Shown here one piece after another: positions 44,041 through 52,796 of a DNA stretch of 64,000 bases; within the stretch, counting starts at the first letter, position 1, and each line of letters opens with the position of its first letter. The DNA comes from Nannocystis punicea (GTDB lineage: Bacteria > Myxococcota_A > Polyangia > Nannocystales > Nannocystaceae). The position numbers were made by a program, and so were the translations under genes. The DNA is taken from assembly GCF_026965555.1 (NCBI RefSeq), contig NZ_CP114040.1, forward strand, positions 6,262,001 to 6,326,000, given 5' to 3'. The notes under the pieces are model-generated. The model saw nothing but the letters and a program-made list of their open reading frames with translations. It did not search any database and had not been told where the DNA came from.

Positions 44041-45402
44041 TCACTCGAGGTCGACGAGGCGGAGATCGTAGCGCGGGTCGACGCCCGACGGCGCCGAGAA
44101 CTGCGCCTCCCACGTCGCGAACTCGGGGCACTGCAGGACCACCTCGAGGTTCGCGTCGAGCACGGCGTCGTAGTAGTCGAGGTACGTGTCGCCCACGCCG
44201 CCGGCCTCGCGGAAGTGCAGCAGCGACGCCGCCGCGACCAGCGCCTCCTCGAGCTCGAAGCGCGCGCACGCCTCCATGTCGCCGCGGCGGAAGTACAGGT
44301 CGTTCATGGCCGCGTCGACGCTGTTGAGCCGGTCGACGTAGCGGTGCAGCAGCTCGTGCACCACCGTCTCGGCCACGCCCTCGCGCATGTAGCGGAGGAA
44401 GTTCTCGTCGTCGCCGGGCTTGTCGTAGATCGGCCGGCTGCCGACCTGGTCCGACGAGCCGAGGATCGTCTCGCGGTCGATGGAGATCGCCGGCGTGTTG
44501 CTGTAGAGGTCGAGGCCCATCTCGTTCGTCGGCGCAGTGTCGAGCACCGTGATGCCGGCCGCGATGTACAGCGGCGAGGTGTCGAACGAGATCACGACGC
44601 TGCGCACCCGATTCTTCCACGCGAGATCGTCGATCGGCGGATCCGCCGGGTAGTCCGTCGTGTCGACGAGCAGCGCCTGGTAGGTCGCCGGGTGGTCGAC
44701 CCGCAGCAGCTCGAGCGCGCGCACGGTGAAGAACACCTCGAGCTGGTCGCGCGCCTGGTCCTGCTCGGTCATCACGTAGACCGCGTCGCCGTAGCGGTAG
44801 ACGTGCCGTACGCCGTCGAGCCAGGCGATGTTCGACGGCGAGATCACGTCGTCGGCGGTGAACGCCCCCGACTCGTTCGGATGGATGTGGCCGAGGTACT
44901 CGAGCGGCACGCCGTCGAGCGAGAACTCGTCGCACAGGAGGCTGGTCTCGCCCGGCCCCGGCCGCTCGTCGGCGCCGCAGCTGAGCAGCTCGCAGTCGAT
45001 CCACCGCAGGTCGTGCTCGGCGAGCTCGTCGGCCGCGACCTCAGGCACGACCCAGGTCGGCGCGCACACCATCGACCCAGTGTCGGTCTCCTCGCTGCCC
45101 GTCCCGCTGCTCGTCTCCTCGGTGCTCGTCCCCGTGCTCGTCCCCTCCGTGCCCGTCCCGCTCGTGCTCGTCCCCTCCGTGCCCGGCTCCGCGGTCGTGC
45201 CCGTGCTCGTCGCACCGGTCGGGTCAGCGGTCGTCGTCGGTTCGCCTGCAGTCGGGTCGTCTGCAGTCGTCGCGTCGGTCGTCGTCATCGCGCCGGACGA
45301 GCCGTCGGAGTCGGTCTGGCTCGCCGAGCCTCCACAGGCCGACGCGGCCGGGACGGACAGCGACAGGGCGCCGAGTAAAAGAGAGCTCCGTGAAATTCGC
45401 AT
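44041..45402 (-). CDS. Lipoprotein, candidate HEXXH metallopeptidase
   Basis: 453 aa. GGAGGA lies 8 bp before ATG 45402. The signal peptide runs through LLLGALSLSVPAASAC. The linker of about 85 residues is Ser/Thr/Glu/Gly-rich with repeats of GTSTG. The mature part contains VVHELLHRYVDRLNS, a good HEXXH zinc site with an acidic residue three after the second His. It also has FFTVRALELLRVDHPATYQ and SIDRETILGSSDQVG. No family is recognised beyond the zinc motif, and a third ligand cannot be fixed from sequence alone. A secreted protease role is plausible. The gene converges with the Cys-rich lipoprotein, 12 bp apart. Confidence 0.65.
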   Translation of the reverse strand: MRISRSSLLLGALSLSVPAASACGGSASQTDSDGSSGAMTTTDATTADDPTAGEPTTTADPTGATSTGTTAEPGTEGTSTSGTGTEGTSTGTSTEETSSGTGSEETDTGSMVCAPTWVVPEVAADELAEHDLRWIDCELLSCGADERPGPGETSLLCDEFSLDGVPLEYLGHIHPNESGAFTADDVISPSNIAWLDGVRHVYRYGDAVYVMTEQDQARDQLEVFFTVRALELLRVDHPATYQALLVDTTDYPADPPIDDLAWKNRVRSVVISFDTSPLYIAAGITVLDTAPTNEMGLDLYSNTPAISIDRETILGSSDQVGSRPIYDKPGDDENFLRYMREGVAETVVHELLHRYVDRLNSVDAAMNDLYFRRGDMEACARFELEEALVAAASLLHFREAGGVGDTYLDYYDAVLDANLEVVLQCPEFATWEAQFSAPSGVDPRYDLRLVDLE

Positions 45403-45561
45403 GTCCGACGTCCTCCGGCGCGGGCGCTTCCTGCCGACGCCGGCGGACGGTACACCGCCCTGTCTACCGGCGGAAGTCGACGCCAAGGGCGAGCGGTTGG
45501 GGGCTCCGACCGACAAGCGCATCGACGACGCCGACGCGTGCGTCGCCCGACCGCGCGGCGT

Positions 45562-46905
45562 TCAATAATAGAACTCGGCCCGGACCGCGCGGTGGTCCGA
45601 ATAATTCAGCTCCGGGTCGGTGTCGCCCGTGAGCTCCTTCGCCGCCGCCTCGGCCTCCGCGTACGTGATCGTGTGCGCGCGGCGGGTGCGGGCGCGGCAG
45701 CCGTGGCCGTCCTGGCCGAACAGCATGTCGATCCGGCGATCGCCGCCGATCGTCCAGTTGTCGTCGAGGCAGGCCTTGAGCCCCCCGCCGGACTTGCACG
45801 CGCGGAAGATCGGGTCGCGGTAGTTGAGCGCGCCGCCGACCTCGCCGTTGGCCTCGGCGTACCACGGGCGCCAGTCGCCGTTGTCCTTGCGGTCGGGCTC
45901 GTTGAAGTCGCCGCCGAAGATCCGCAGGTCGCCGCCGAAGCCCTTCTTGCGCAGCTTCTGGTCGGCCTCGAGCACGTTCGCCCTGGCGCACGCCGGATCG
46001 GGCCCCTCGCCCTGCGCGGTCGCCCAGTGCAGCGAGGCCACCGTCACGTCCCTGTCGGCGATCTTGTCGTGCAGCTTGATCATCACGTTGCGGGTGCGCG
46101 CCTGGTTGTTGCGCACGCACTCGCCGTCCTTGTTGACCCACGACTGCCAGACGTGCTTCTCGCCCACCCTGGAGAAGCGGCCCTGGCGGATGATGATCGC
46201 GTTGGTCTGCTTCTCCTTCTCCTTGCCGCACGGCGACAGCTGCGTCCACGGGTCGGCGTCGGCGATGATGCCCTCGAAGATCCCGGGCAGCTCGTCGGTC
46301 ATGCGCTGGACCAGCGCGTCGAGCTGCGCGCTGTCCGAGATCTGCTGGACCAGGAACAGGTCCGGGCTCGGCTGGATCGACTTCATGGAGGCGATGAGGT
46401 CGGTCCAGTCGCCGGGGCACTGCTCGCCCTGGATCTTCAGGTTCTCGACGTTGTTGACGTAGACCTGGATGAACGCCGGGTCGTCGTTGATCGCCTCGGG
46501 CGCATCCACGGCCGGCGGCGCGTCGTCCTGGTTCGCGCACAGGTCGACCGGCGGCTCGTCGCCCGTGTCCGCCGGCTCGCCCGTGCTGCCGGGCTCGCCC
46601 GTGCTGCCGGGCTCGCTCGTGCTGCCGGCGGTCGCGGGCTCGTCCGCGTCCGTCGACGCGCCGGTCGTGCCGGTCGACGAGGTCGAATCAACGCCGCTCG
46701 TGCTGCTCGTCGGCGCATCGGTCGAGCCGGCCGCCGTCCCGCCGGTCGTGAGGGCCTCGCCGGAGGTGGTCGTGACGTCCTCGGTGCTCGCGCTCTGCTC
46801 GGAGCCCGCGCTGGTGTCCGAGCCGCACGCGGCGAGGATCACGAGCACGAGCGACGACGCGAGCCGAATCGATGAACATGAGTTCGCAGATGGGATGCCT
46901 TCCAT
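45562..46905 (-). CDS. Lipoprotein of the endonuclease/exonuclease/phosphatase (EEP) family
   Basis: 447 aa. The signal ends at LVLVILAAC. The linker of about 95 residues is Ser/Thr/Gly-rich with GEPGST units. The EEP core is visible from VYVNNVENL through VTVASLHWAT, RIFGGDFNEPD (metal and catalytic Asp/Asn), GGDRRIDMLF and NYSDHRAVRAEF (the closing DH pair). The usual Mg-binding Glu of LQE is Gln here (DLFLVQQISD), which may weaken or change catalysis. Members cut nucleic acids, phosphoinositides or other phosphodiesters. Outer-surface anchoring suggests extracellular DNA or lipid phosphate as substrate. Confidence 0.83.
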   Translation of the reverse strand: MEGIPSANSCSSIRLASSLVLVILAACGSDTSAGSEQSASTEDVTTTSGEALTTGGTAAGSTDAPTSSTSGVDSTSSTGTTGASTDADEPATAGSTSEPGSTGEPGSTGEPADTGDEPPVDLCANQDDAPPAVDAPEAINDDPAFIQVYVNNVENLKIQGEQCPGDWTDLIASMKSIQPSPDLFLVQQISDSAQLDALVQRMTDELPGIFEGIIADADPWTQLSPCGKEKEKQTNAIIIRQGRFSRVGEKHVWQSWVNKDGECVRNNQARTRNVMIKLHDKIADRDVTVASLHWATAQGEGPDPACARANVLEADQKLRKKGFGGDLRIFGGDFNEPDRKDNGDWRPWYAEANGEVGGALNYRDPIFRACKSGGGLKACLDDNWTIGGDRRIDMLFGQDGHGCRARTRRAHTITYAEAEAAAKELTGDTDPELNYSDHRAVRAEFYY

Positions 46906-46974
46906 GGCCCCACGACGTTAGCCCATCCCTCGCGGGCCCGCGCCGGCTCGCGAACGCGGGCCTGGGCGCGCGCT

Positions 46975-48246
46975 TCAGGGGTACGTCGCGCGCAGGTTCA
47001 TCATGTACTCGGCCAGGGTCTCGGAGATCCGGATCCCCGCCGACGAGTACAGAGTGTTCGCGGCGCACGTGCTCGAGTTGCACTGGTTCCACACGGTGTT
47101 GCCGATGATGTAGGGCCCGTTCACGCCGGGGCTGGTGCTGTAGATCGGGCCGCCGCTGTGACCCCCGCTGGTGTCGCAGCCGGTGCGCAGCTTGCCGTTG
47201 GTGCCGTAGAGCGGCCAGCGCGAGTCCGGGTCCGACACCGCCGGAGCGACGCCGGCGCACGTCAGGTCGCCGTAGGCGACGTTGCTCGTGCACGGCGACG
47301 GCGACAGCGCGTCGCCGCAGGCGGGGTAGCCGACGTTGCTGGTCGCCCAGGTCCCCACGGTCGCGTCGCCGGCCCAGTACACGCCCAGGTAACCCGGCGC
47401 GCCGTTCGGGCTGCTCGCCCACGGGTTCGCCGGCAGCACCAGGATCGCCCAGTCGTTCTTGACGCACGACGCGGTGTAGCTGGTGTTGCAGCCGTCGTTC
47501 AGGAACGAGATCGGATAGACCGCGCCCTGCGACGTCACCGTGCCGTAGGGCAGCTCCGAGCCGTTGCGGCGGGCGCGGAAGGTGTGGTTCGCGCTGTAGT
47601 TGCCGCTGCCGTCGAAGATGCAGTGCGCGGCGGTCAGGACCAGTCGGTTGCCGAACAGCGCGCCCGTGCAGCCGCCGCCCACCTGGCCGATCCGGCGGAA
47701 CGTCGAGTGCGTGAGCGAGATGTCCTCGAGCGAGATCCGGTTGTCGACGTCGTGCGACCACCCGCGCGGCGTCACGAGCTCGTCGAGCTCATCCTCCGCG
47801 CCCGGGCTGGCGTCGGCGAAGCCGAGATTCACCAGCTCCTGGGCCGCAGCGTGCACCGCCGCCCCGTCGTAGGTCGCGATGTACTCGGCGGCCTCCTCGT
47901 AATCGACGTACATGACGCTGAACTTGCCGTCGGCGCCGGCCTCGTGCTGCGACAGCAGCGGGTCGCGGCTGGCCAGACGCAGCTGCGGATCCTCGTCGAC
48001 GATCGTCGGGTGGAACTCGTAGTCGTCCGGCACCGGGACGAGCTCGATCGGCGCCCGGAACTGCAGCTCGGGCTCGACGTGCAGCTCCGACCCCTCGGAG
48101 GCCTGCGGCTCCTGGTCCGCCTCGGGCTCGGCGTCACAGGCCGCCGCGGGCAGCAGCAGGGCGCCCAGGGCACAGACGAGACGGGAGACGGATACGCGAC
48201 GATTGGCGGTCGAAGTAATGGAGGCGATGTCGTGGTTGCGCGTCAT
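46975..48246 (-). CDS. Trypsin-like serine protease lipoprotein
   Basis: 423 aa. The signal peptide ends at LGALLLPAAAC. A pro-region of about 150 residues without a Ser/Thr linker precedes the S1-type domain. The triad is intact: His in LVLTAAHCIFDG, Asp in KNDWAILVLPA, Ser in SGGHSGGPIY. Added Cys pairs (GGGCTGALFG, DGCNTSYTASC, WNQCNSSTCAAN) suggest a secreted, stable enzyme. The domain resembles glutamyl endopeptidase-type bacterial proteases. It is one of four consecutive minus-strand genes for exported or unknown proteins (44041-49168), but the spacings do not prove one operon. Confidence 0.88.
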   Translation of the reverse strand: MTRNHDIASITSTANRRVSVSRLVCALGALLLPAAACDAEPEADQEPQASEGSELHVEPELQFRAPIELVPVPDDYEFHPTIVDEDPQLRLASRDPLLSQHEAGADGKFSVMYVDYEEAAEYIATYDGAAVHAAAQELVNLGFADASPGAEDELDELVTPRGWSHDVDNRISLEDISLTHSTFRRIGQVGGGCTGALFGNRLVLTAAHCIFDGSGNYSANHTFRARRNGSELPYGTVTSQGAVYPISFLNDGCNTSYTASCVKNDWAILVLPANPWASSPNGAPGYLGVYWAGDATVGTWATSNVGYPACGDALSPSPCTSNVAYGDLTCAGVAPAVSDPDSRWPLYGTNGKLRTGCDTSGGHSGGPIYSTSPGVNGPYIIGNTVWNQCNSSTCAANTLYSSAGIRISETLAEYMMNLRATYP

Positions 48247-48418
48247 GCCGGAGGAGTGACGACGGGCCTCCCGACAATTGCGCCGCCCGAACTTTTGCGC
48301 GAAGAACCGCGTCCCCGGACGCTACGGGCTCCTGCGGCGACGCAGGGGCGCCCGTGAATCGCGGCGTGTGACGTCCTTCACCGGTCGCGTCCGCGGTGAA
48401 GCACTGAACTCGCCCGCC

Positions 48419-49168
48419 TCACTCGCGCGCCTCCTCCTCGAGCTCCTCGAGGACGCGCTCGATCACCCGCAGCAGCTTCGGGCTTCCGTCCAGCTTCACC
48501 AGCGCCTCGCGAGCGAACTCGAGATCCTCGAGCACGCCGAATTGCCCGGTCTCGGCCGCCGGCGACCACCGCCGCTGGTGCGCCGCGAGCCAGCGCGTGA
48601 ACGCGGTCAGCTGCGACAGCGCCGCGCTGGCCTCGACGCGGACCGGGTCGGCGGCGATGATGATCTCCTCGAACATCTCGCGCGCCTGCGGGGCCACCGG
48701 CGCGCGCGCCAGCTGCTGCTCGAGCGCCTCGTACTCCGGGGCCTGCGCCGGCCTCACCGGCGGCGCCACGGCCGTGAACACCTGCGCGTGGATCAGCACC
48801 TGCCGCAGCGAGCGACCGTCGAGCGTGAAGGTCGCCTCGCCCCACTCGCTCATCGTGTTGACGCGCTCGAACAGGTAGAGCAGCGACTCGATGCCGGGCC
48901 GACGCACGAAGCTGGCCAGCTCGTCCCGCGCCCACCCGGCCTCGACCCGCTTCGCCTGGACGAACCGCGCGAAGCCGGCCACGAACAGCTCGGTGCGGAA
49001 GTCCGGCGTGAAGCCGTCGATGGAGCCGCCGCGGTCGTAGCAGCCGCGCAGCGGCAGCGACAGCGGCGACCACTCGCCCGGCGAGACCTCGATCAGCGCG
49101 ACGTGGACGGCATCTGCGGCCCGCAGCGACAGGCCGGACACCGGACAGCGGAAATCGAACAGACCCAC
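48419..49168 (-). CDS. Cytoplasmic protein, unknown
   Basis: 249 aa. The GTG at 49168 is chosen because AGGAGAGG lies 5 bp upstream; the frame continues to an ATG at 49201, but that ATG is inside the phased repeat and has no ribosome site. The protein starts MGLFDFRCPVSGLSLRAADA, with one Cys pair missing for a zinc site. It then has mixed alpha/beta sequence (YDRGGSIDGFTP, GWARDELASFVRRPG) and an all-helical, acidic end (RVIERVLEELEEEARE). There is no signal peptide. I do not recognise the family. Confidence 0.6.
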   Translation of the reverse strand: MGLFDFRCPVSGLSLRAADAVHVALIEVSPGEWSPLSLPLRGCYDRGGSIDGFTPDFRTELFVAGFARFVQAKRVEAGWARDELASFVRRPGIESLLYLFERVNTMSEWGEATFTLDGRSLRQVLIHAQVFTAVAPPVRPAQAPEYEALEQQLARAPVAPQAREMFEEIIIAADPVRVEASAALSQLTAFTRWLAAHQRRWSPAAETGQFGVLEDLEFAREALVKLDGSPKLLRVIERVLEELEEEARE

Positions 49169-49195
49169 GCGAACCTCTCCTTCGCTGGTCCCGAA

Positions 49196-49219
49196 GGACA
49201 TGTTTTAAAAGACATACGC
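49196..49219. repeat. Phased GACATG repeat, two copies
   Basis: GGACATGTTT (49196) and AGACATACGC (49210), spacer TAAA, pitch 14 bp. It lies 28 bp upstream of the GTG start at 49168, a position fit for an operator. Confidence 0.75.
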
Positions 49220-49343
49220 CGCGCGACCCCGGCTCGCCCTCGCGGCGTCCGGACATCTCGCTCGGTGGTGAGTCCCTGCACGCGGCCTCGTGAGCGCCAC
49301 GCTTATCCGAGGCGCCCCGCCGCCGCAAGCCCGGCGCAGGTCC

Positions 49344-50099
49344 TCACGCCAGCCGGCGGCCGTGGTAGACGGTCACCGCCGAGCCCTCGGCGAGGAACGC
49401 CGAGCGCGGCGCTGCGGCCAGGGCGGGCGCGAATTCGTGGCCGTACAGCGCGGCGACGTCGAGGCCGATCTGCGGCTCGACGCCCGACCACACCCGCCAC
49501 GGCGGGTGCTCGACGCGGTACTCGACCGTCGGGCGGCCGGGCCCGGCGACGTAGCCCCAGTAGTGCTCGGCGATGAACTCCGCCTCCGACCCGGGCACGA
49601 GCGCGGCCGGCTCGCCGTGGTAGCCGAGGCCGAGCTCGTGCCAGCGACCGCCGACGCGCACGCCGTAACCGACCGCCCCGGCGGCCCCGGCGGTGGCCGC
49701 CGTCTTCGTGTGTCTCATCGGCCAGGCCTCGTAGCGCTCGCCGTACATCCGCCGCGCCACCATCGCGACCGCCGCCCGCGGCACGATCTCCTTGAGGAAG
49801 GCGACCCCGCGCTTGTTGCCGTCGGGCCCCACGTGCGGCTCGTCGTCGCGCCCGCGCCGGCGCACGTAGAGGCGGAGGTTGAGCTCCTCGAAGTCGCGGT
49901 GCCACGGGACCGGACAGCCGAGCAGCCGCGTGCGCAGGAACATGAAGCCGACCAGGCTGACGTAGGCCTCGCCGGCGAACAGGTCGAGCTCGGTGCCCGC
50001 GGGCACGTGCGGCGCGAGCAGGGCCGGGTCGACGACGAAGTTCAACATCACGAGGTCGCGCCACTCGGCGGTGAGGAACGCGGTGTCGGCCATGCGCAC
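49344..50099 (-). CDS. DUF2071 / YqjF-like protein next to an IS insertion
   Basis: 251 aa from ATG 50099; ATG 50093 (MADTAFLTAEWRDLVMLNF) is equally possible. The sequence has the DUF2071 pattern: LLAPHVPAGTELDLFAGEAY, VSLVGFMFLRTRLLG, EELNLRLYVRR, GVAFLKEIVPR, and an end with HPPWRVW. The family has the acetoacetate-decarboxylase-like fold and no assigned reaction. An IS1380-type element has landed 3 bp before the first ATG (target CTAG at 50103-50106), so the native promoter is now about 1.8 kb away and expression depends on the element. Confidence 0.85.
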   Translation of the reverse strand: MRMADTAFLTAEWRDLVMLNFVVDPALLAPHVPAGTELDLFAGEAYVSLVGFMFLRTRLLGCPVPWHRDFEELNLRLYVRRRGRDDEPHVGPDGNKRGVAFLKEIVPRAAVAMVARRMYGERYEAWPMRHTKTAATAGAAGAVGYGVRVGGRWHELGLGYHGEPAALVPGSEAEFIAEHYWGYVAGPGRPTVEYRVEHPPWRVWSGVEPQIGLDVAALYGHEFAPALAAAPRSAFLAEGSAVTVYHGRRLA

Positions 50100-50135
50100 A
50101 GCCTAGCCCGGATTTCTCACCACGGATAGGTGGGG

Positions 50136-50167
50136 CCCGCCAAGCGGCTGTCAGGCGGCTTGGCGGG
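50136..50167. repeat. Inverted repeat inside the IS left end
   Basis: CCCGCCAAGC (50136-50145) and GCTTGGCGGG (50158-50167) form a 10-bp stem with a 12-nt loop just inside the left terminal repeat, downstream of the transposase. It may stop transcription or guard the end of the element. Confidence 0.65.
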
Positions 50168-50349
50168 AGGTTGTTGGATGCCGTGGACGTGAGTCGCGAG
50201 GCCGCGCTCGTTACGCCCGGGGCTGGCGCGAGATCGAGCTGTAAGAGGGATTACAAAGCCGGCTACGCGTTTTGGGTGACCTGTGCATAAGGACAGACGA
50301 ATCCCGGCGCGAGTGCAGCGCACCATTGTGTGACGGACGGCGAGGGCCT

Positions 50350-51804
50350 TCAGCGTCTCATGACGTGATGACGGTGGAGGTTCTCGAGGACGCGCCACCA
50401 CACGTGCTGGAGTGGGAAAACCGAGCTTAGGGAGACGCGGATCCTGCGGACCGAGGCGGTGACGACGACACCGATCTTGAGCAGCCGCGTGCGGATCGTG
50501 GAGACCTGGGCATGGGCGAGCTCGGTGCCGGCGAGGGCGATTCGTCGGAGCTCGTTGAGGATCATGTAAGCGACGGATGAGAGCCACAGGCGGAGCTGGT
50601 TGGCGCGCAGCGTGTGAGCGCTGGTGCGGTCGGCAAAGAGGCCGAGCTGCTGTTCCTTGATCCGGTTCTCCATGTCTCCGCGAGCGCAGTAGAGGTCCTC
50701 GTAGAGCGAGCGCGCGTCGTACTCGTCGGGTGAGAGGTTGGTGGTGACGAAGCGAGGATTCTCCTTGTCCGTCGTGTACTCGGCCTTGCCGACCACCCGG
50801 CGCTCTCGTGACCACGTCCGGTTGGTCTCGTAGCGAAAGTCCTTGAAAACGCGCGCTTCCTTGCCGGTCTGCTCGGAGATGGCGCGGGCCTGCTTCATCT
50901 CGCCCTCGATCTCGGCGATCAGGCGCGAGTTCTTCTGCAGGCCGAGGACGAAGAAGAGCCCGTTCTCCTCGCACCAGCGCATGACCTCGTCGCGGCAGAA
51001 GCCGGAATCGCCGCGCACGATGATCCGGACGTCGGGCCAGCGGGCGAGGAGCTGACTGACGATCCTCTCGAGCTCCTCGACCGCGCCGCTCACTGGCTGC
51101 TTGTCGGCGGTGTTCAGCGCGGCGCCGAGGAGGAAGTCGCCGCAGAAGACGTACAGCGGCAGGTAGCAGTAGCTGTCGTAGAAGCCGTGGAAGAAGCGAC
51201 CCTCCTGCTTGCCATGTACGGGGTCGTCCGTCGCGTCGAGATCGAGGACGATCTCGGCGGGCGGCCGATCGTGCGCGGCGAGGAAGGTGTCGACGAAGAG
51301 GCGCTGAATCCCGTGGTCGTCGTAGCTGATCTTCTTGTAGCGCTCGTCGCCGGCCACCGTGGGCTTCGCCAGCTCCAGGCGGTTCAGCGTGCTCTTGCCG
51401 GCCAGGGCGTGCCCCCGGTCGCGCTCCCGCTTGCGCTGTTCGCCGGTCGGATCGATCTTGCCTACCGCCAGCGCGAGCAAGGCATCATCGCGGAGCATGT
51501 CGTGGTCGTTCAGGTCCTCGTAACCACACAGCAGGCCCAGCACGCGCTGTGCGAGCAGTTCCTCGACGGTGTGCTCGACGCGGCTCGGGTCACGGTGGTC
51601 CCGGAAGCAGGAGGCGAAGTCCCGGAACACACCTGAACTCTCGGTCAACTCGCGCAGCAACAGCAGGCCGCCGTCCGAGCTGACCCGTCCGCCGTCAAAA
51701 GCGGCCTCGACGCGCCTCCGCCCGGCCGGTTGAAAATCGAACTCGGTGCGGATACACCTTGTCGTGTTCCGGCCGTACCCCTGGGTGGTCAGCAATCGTT
51801 TCAC
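50350..51804 (-). CDS. IS1380-family DDE transposase
   Basis: 484 aa, full length. The N-terminal part carries the family block GGRVSSDGGLLLLRELTE and RVLGLLCGYEDLNDHDMLR. The catalytic acids are visible as Asp in VLDLDATDDPVHG, Asp in IIVRGDSGFCRDE and Glu in CARGDMENRIKEQQLG, the last being the family's YREK-type region. It begins 57 bp inside the right end of the element. A start at 51804 puts the first codons directly after the right inverted repeat. Confidence 0.95.
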   Translation of the reverse strand: MKRLLTTQGYGRNTTRCIRTEFDFQPAGRRRVEAAFDGGRVSSDGGLLLLRELTESSGVFRDFASCFRDHRDPSRVEHTVEELLAQRVLGLLCGYEDLNDHDMLRDDALLALAVGKIDPTGEQRKRERDRGHALAGKSTLNRLELAKPTVAGDERYKKISYDDHGIQRLFVDTFLAAHDRPPAEIVLDLDATDDPVHGKQEGRFFHGFYDSYCYLPLYVFCGDFLLGAALNTADKQPVSGAVEELERIVSQLLARWPDVRIIVRGDSGFCRDEVMRWCEENGLFFVLGLQKNSRLIAEIEGEMKQARAISEQTGKEARVFKDFRYETNRTWSRERRVVGKAEYTTDKENPRFVTTNLSPDEYDARSLYEDLYCARGDMENRIKEQQLGLFADRTSAHTLRANQLRLWLSSVAYMILNELRRIALAGTELAHAQVSTIRTRLLKIGVVVTASVRRIRVSLSSVFPLQHVWWRVLENLHRHHVMRR

Positions 51805-51991
51805 ACCCGCTCGAACTCGGGAAGTACGGCCGGAATTCCTTCCCGTGGTGAGAAATCCGGACTAGCCGACCGACGCGCGCCTCCGCGGGGTGCGACGCGT
51901 TGTCTCGCAGGCGCGACTGGGCCGCGCGGACGCGAGCGAGGCCGGTGCTTCGCGGCCTCGCCTGCTCGCGGTCACCCGCTTACGATGGCGC

Positions 51992-52696
51992 ATGTCTTCG
52001 CTTCGCCGCCCCCTCGTCGTCGTCCTCGCCGCCTCTTTCGCCGCCGCCCTCGCCTGCGGCCCGGGCGACGACGGAGGCACCGCCTCGGCGACGGAGAGCA
52101 CGACCGTGGCCACCGGCGACACCGGCCCCACCACCACCGGCCCCACCACCACCGGCCCCACCACCACTGCGACCGGCGGGCCCGTCCCGAGCGGGCCCGA
52201 ATGCCAGGAGGACGCCGACTGCGTGCTCGTCAACAATTGTTGCCAGTGCGATCCCAAGCCCGCCGACGCCGAGGTCGAGCCGTGCGAGGGGAACTGCCTG
52301 CAACCGACCTGCGACGCGCTCGGCCTCGCGGGCGCCCAGGCCGCCTGCCGCTCGGGGATCTGCGAGTTCGCCAGCATGCCCTGCGGCGACGGTCCGGTCG
52401 CCTGCGATCAGCAGAAGCCGATGTGCGTCGAGGGCACCGTCAACACCGTCGTCGACGCCTGCTGGGGCCCGTGCTTGCACCCCCGCTACTGCGAGGGCGG
52501 CGGCTGCACCCCCGGCTCCTGCGGCGACGGCTGGACCTGCGTCGGCCACCAGTCCGGCGCCAGCACCTGCGCCCTCCTCCCGGCCGCCTGCGCCGGCGAG
52601 GCCACTTGCGAGTGCCTGGCGCCGTACTTCGACGAGGTCTGCCCCGGCGCGTGCAGCGACGTCGACGGCGGCGTCCTGTGCGAGGACGGCGGCTGA
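51992..52696 (+). CDS. Cys-rich lipoprotein with TTTGP linker
   Basis: 234 aa from ATG 51992. The signal ends at VVLAASFAAALAC. A short linker contains three copies of TTTGP (encoded by a CCACCACCGGCC tandem repeat at about 52125-52165). The mature protein has about 24 Cys in pairs and clusters (NNCCQCDPKP, EGNCLQPTCDA, CRSGICEF, CACLAPYFDEVCPG-like end), like small disulfide-rich modules in other lipoproteins here. No enzyme motif is visible. The gene starts 131 bp after the IS right end and stops exactly where a five-copy phased repeat begins. Confidence 0.7.
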   Translation: MSSLRRPLVVVLAASFAAALACGPGDDGGTASATESTTVATGDTGPTTTGPTTTGPTTTATGGPVPSGPECQEDADCVLVNNCCQCDPKPADAEVEPCEGNCLQPTCDALGLAGAQAACRSGICEFASMPCGDGPVACDQQKPMCVEGTVNTVVDACWGPCLHPRYCEGGGCTPGSCGDGWTCVGHQSGASTCALLPAACAGEATCECLAPYFDEVCPGACSDVDGGVLCEDGG

Positions 52697-52761
52697 CGCA
52701 TGTCCACGAGGACATGCTCTTTCAAACATGTCCATGAGAGCATGAACGTTCGCGCATTGTC
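52696..52761. repeat. Phased CATG repeat, five copies at 14-bp pitch
   Basis: Decamers start at 52696, 52710, 52724, 52738 and 52752: ACGCATGTCC, GGACATGCTC, AAACATGTCC, GAGCATGAAC, GCGCATTGTC. It begins on the last base of the upstream stop codon and lies between two convergent genes. The first two copies form a perfect 8-bp hairpin (GCATGTCC, loop ACGA, GGACATGC). Confidence 0.9.
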
Positions 52762-52796
52762 GTGACCGCCCCCCGGCGCGCCGGGGCAGCGCCCCA

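Larger units (their letters stand above)
50107..51861 (-). mobile_element. IS1380-family insertion sequence, complete
   Basis: 1755 bp. Terminal inverted repeats CCGGATTTCTCACCACGG match exactly at both ends (left 50108-50125, right 51843-51860). The 4-bp direct repeat CTAG flanks them (50103-50106 and 51862-51865), as expected for this family. It contains one full transposase gene on the minus strand. It looks recent because the ends, target repeat and gene are intact. It separates the DUF2071 gene from its upstream region. Confidence 0.93.

Noticed and set aside
49169..49201. ATG at 49201 as start of the unknown gene
   Set aside because: It lies inside the phased repeat and has no ribosome site, while GTG 49168 has AGGAGAGG at ideal spacing.
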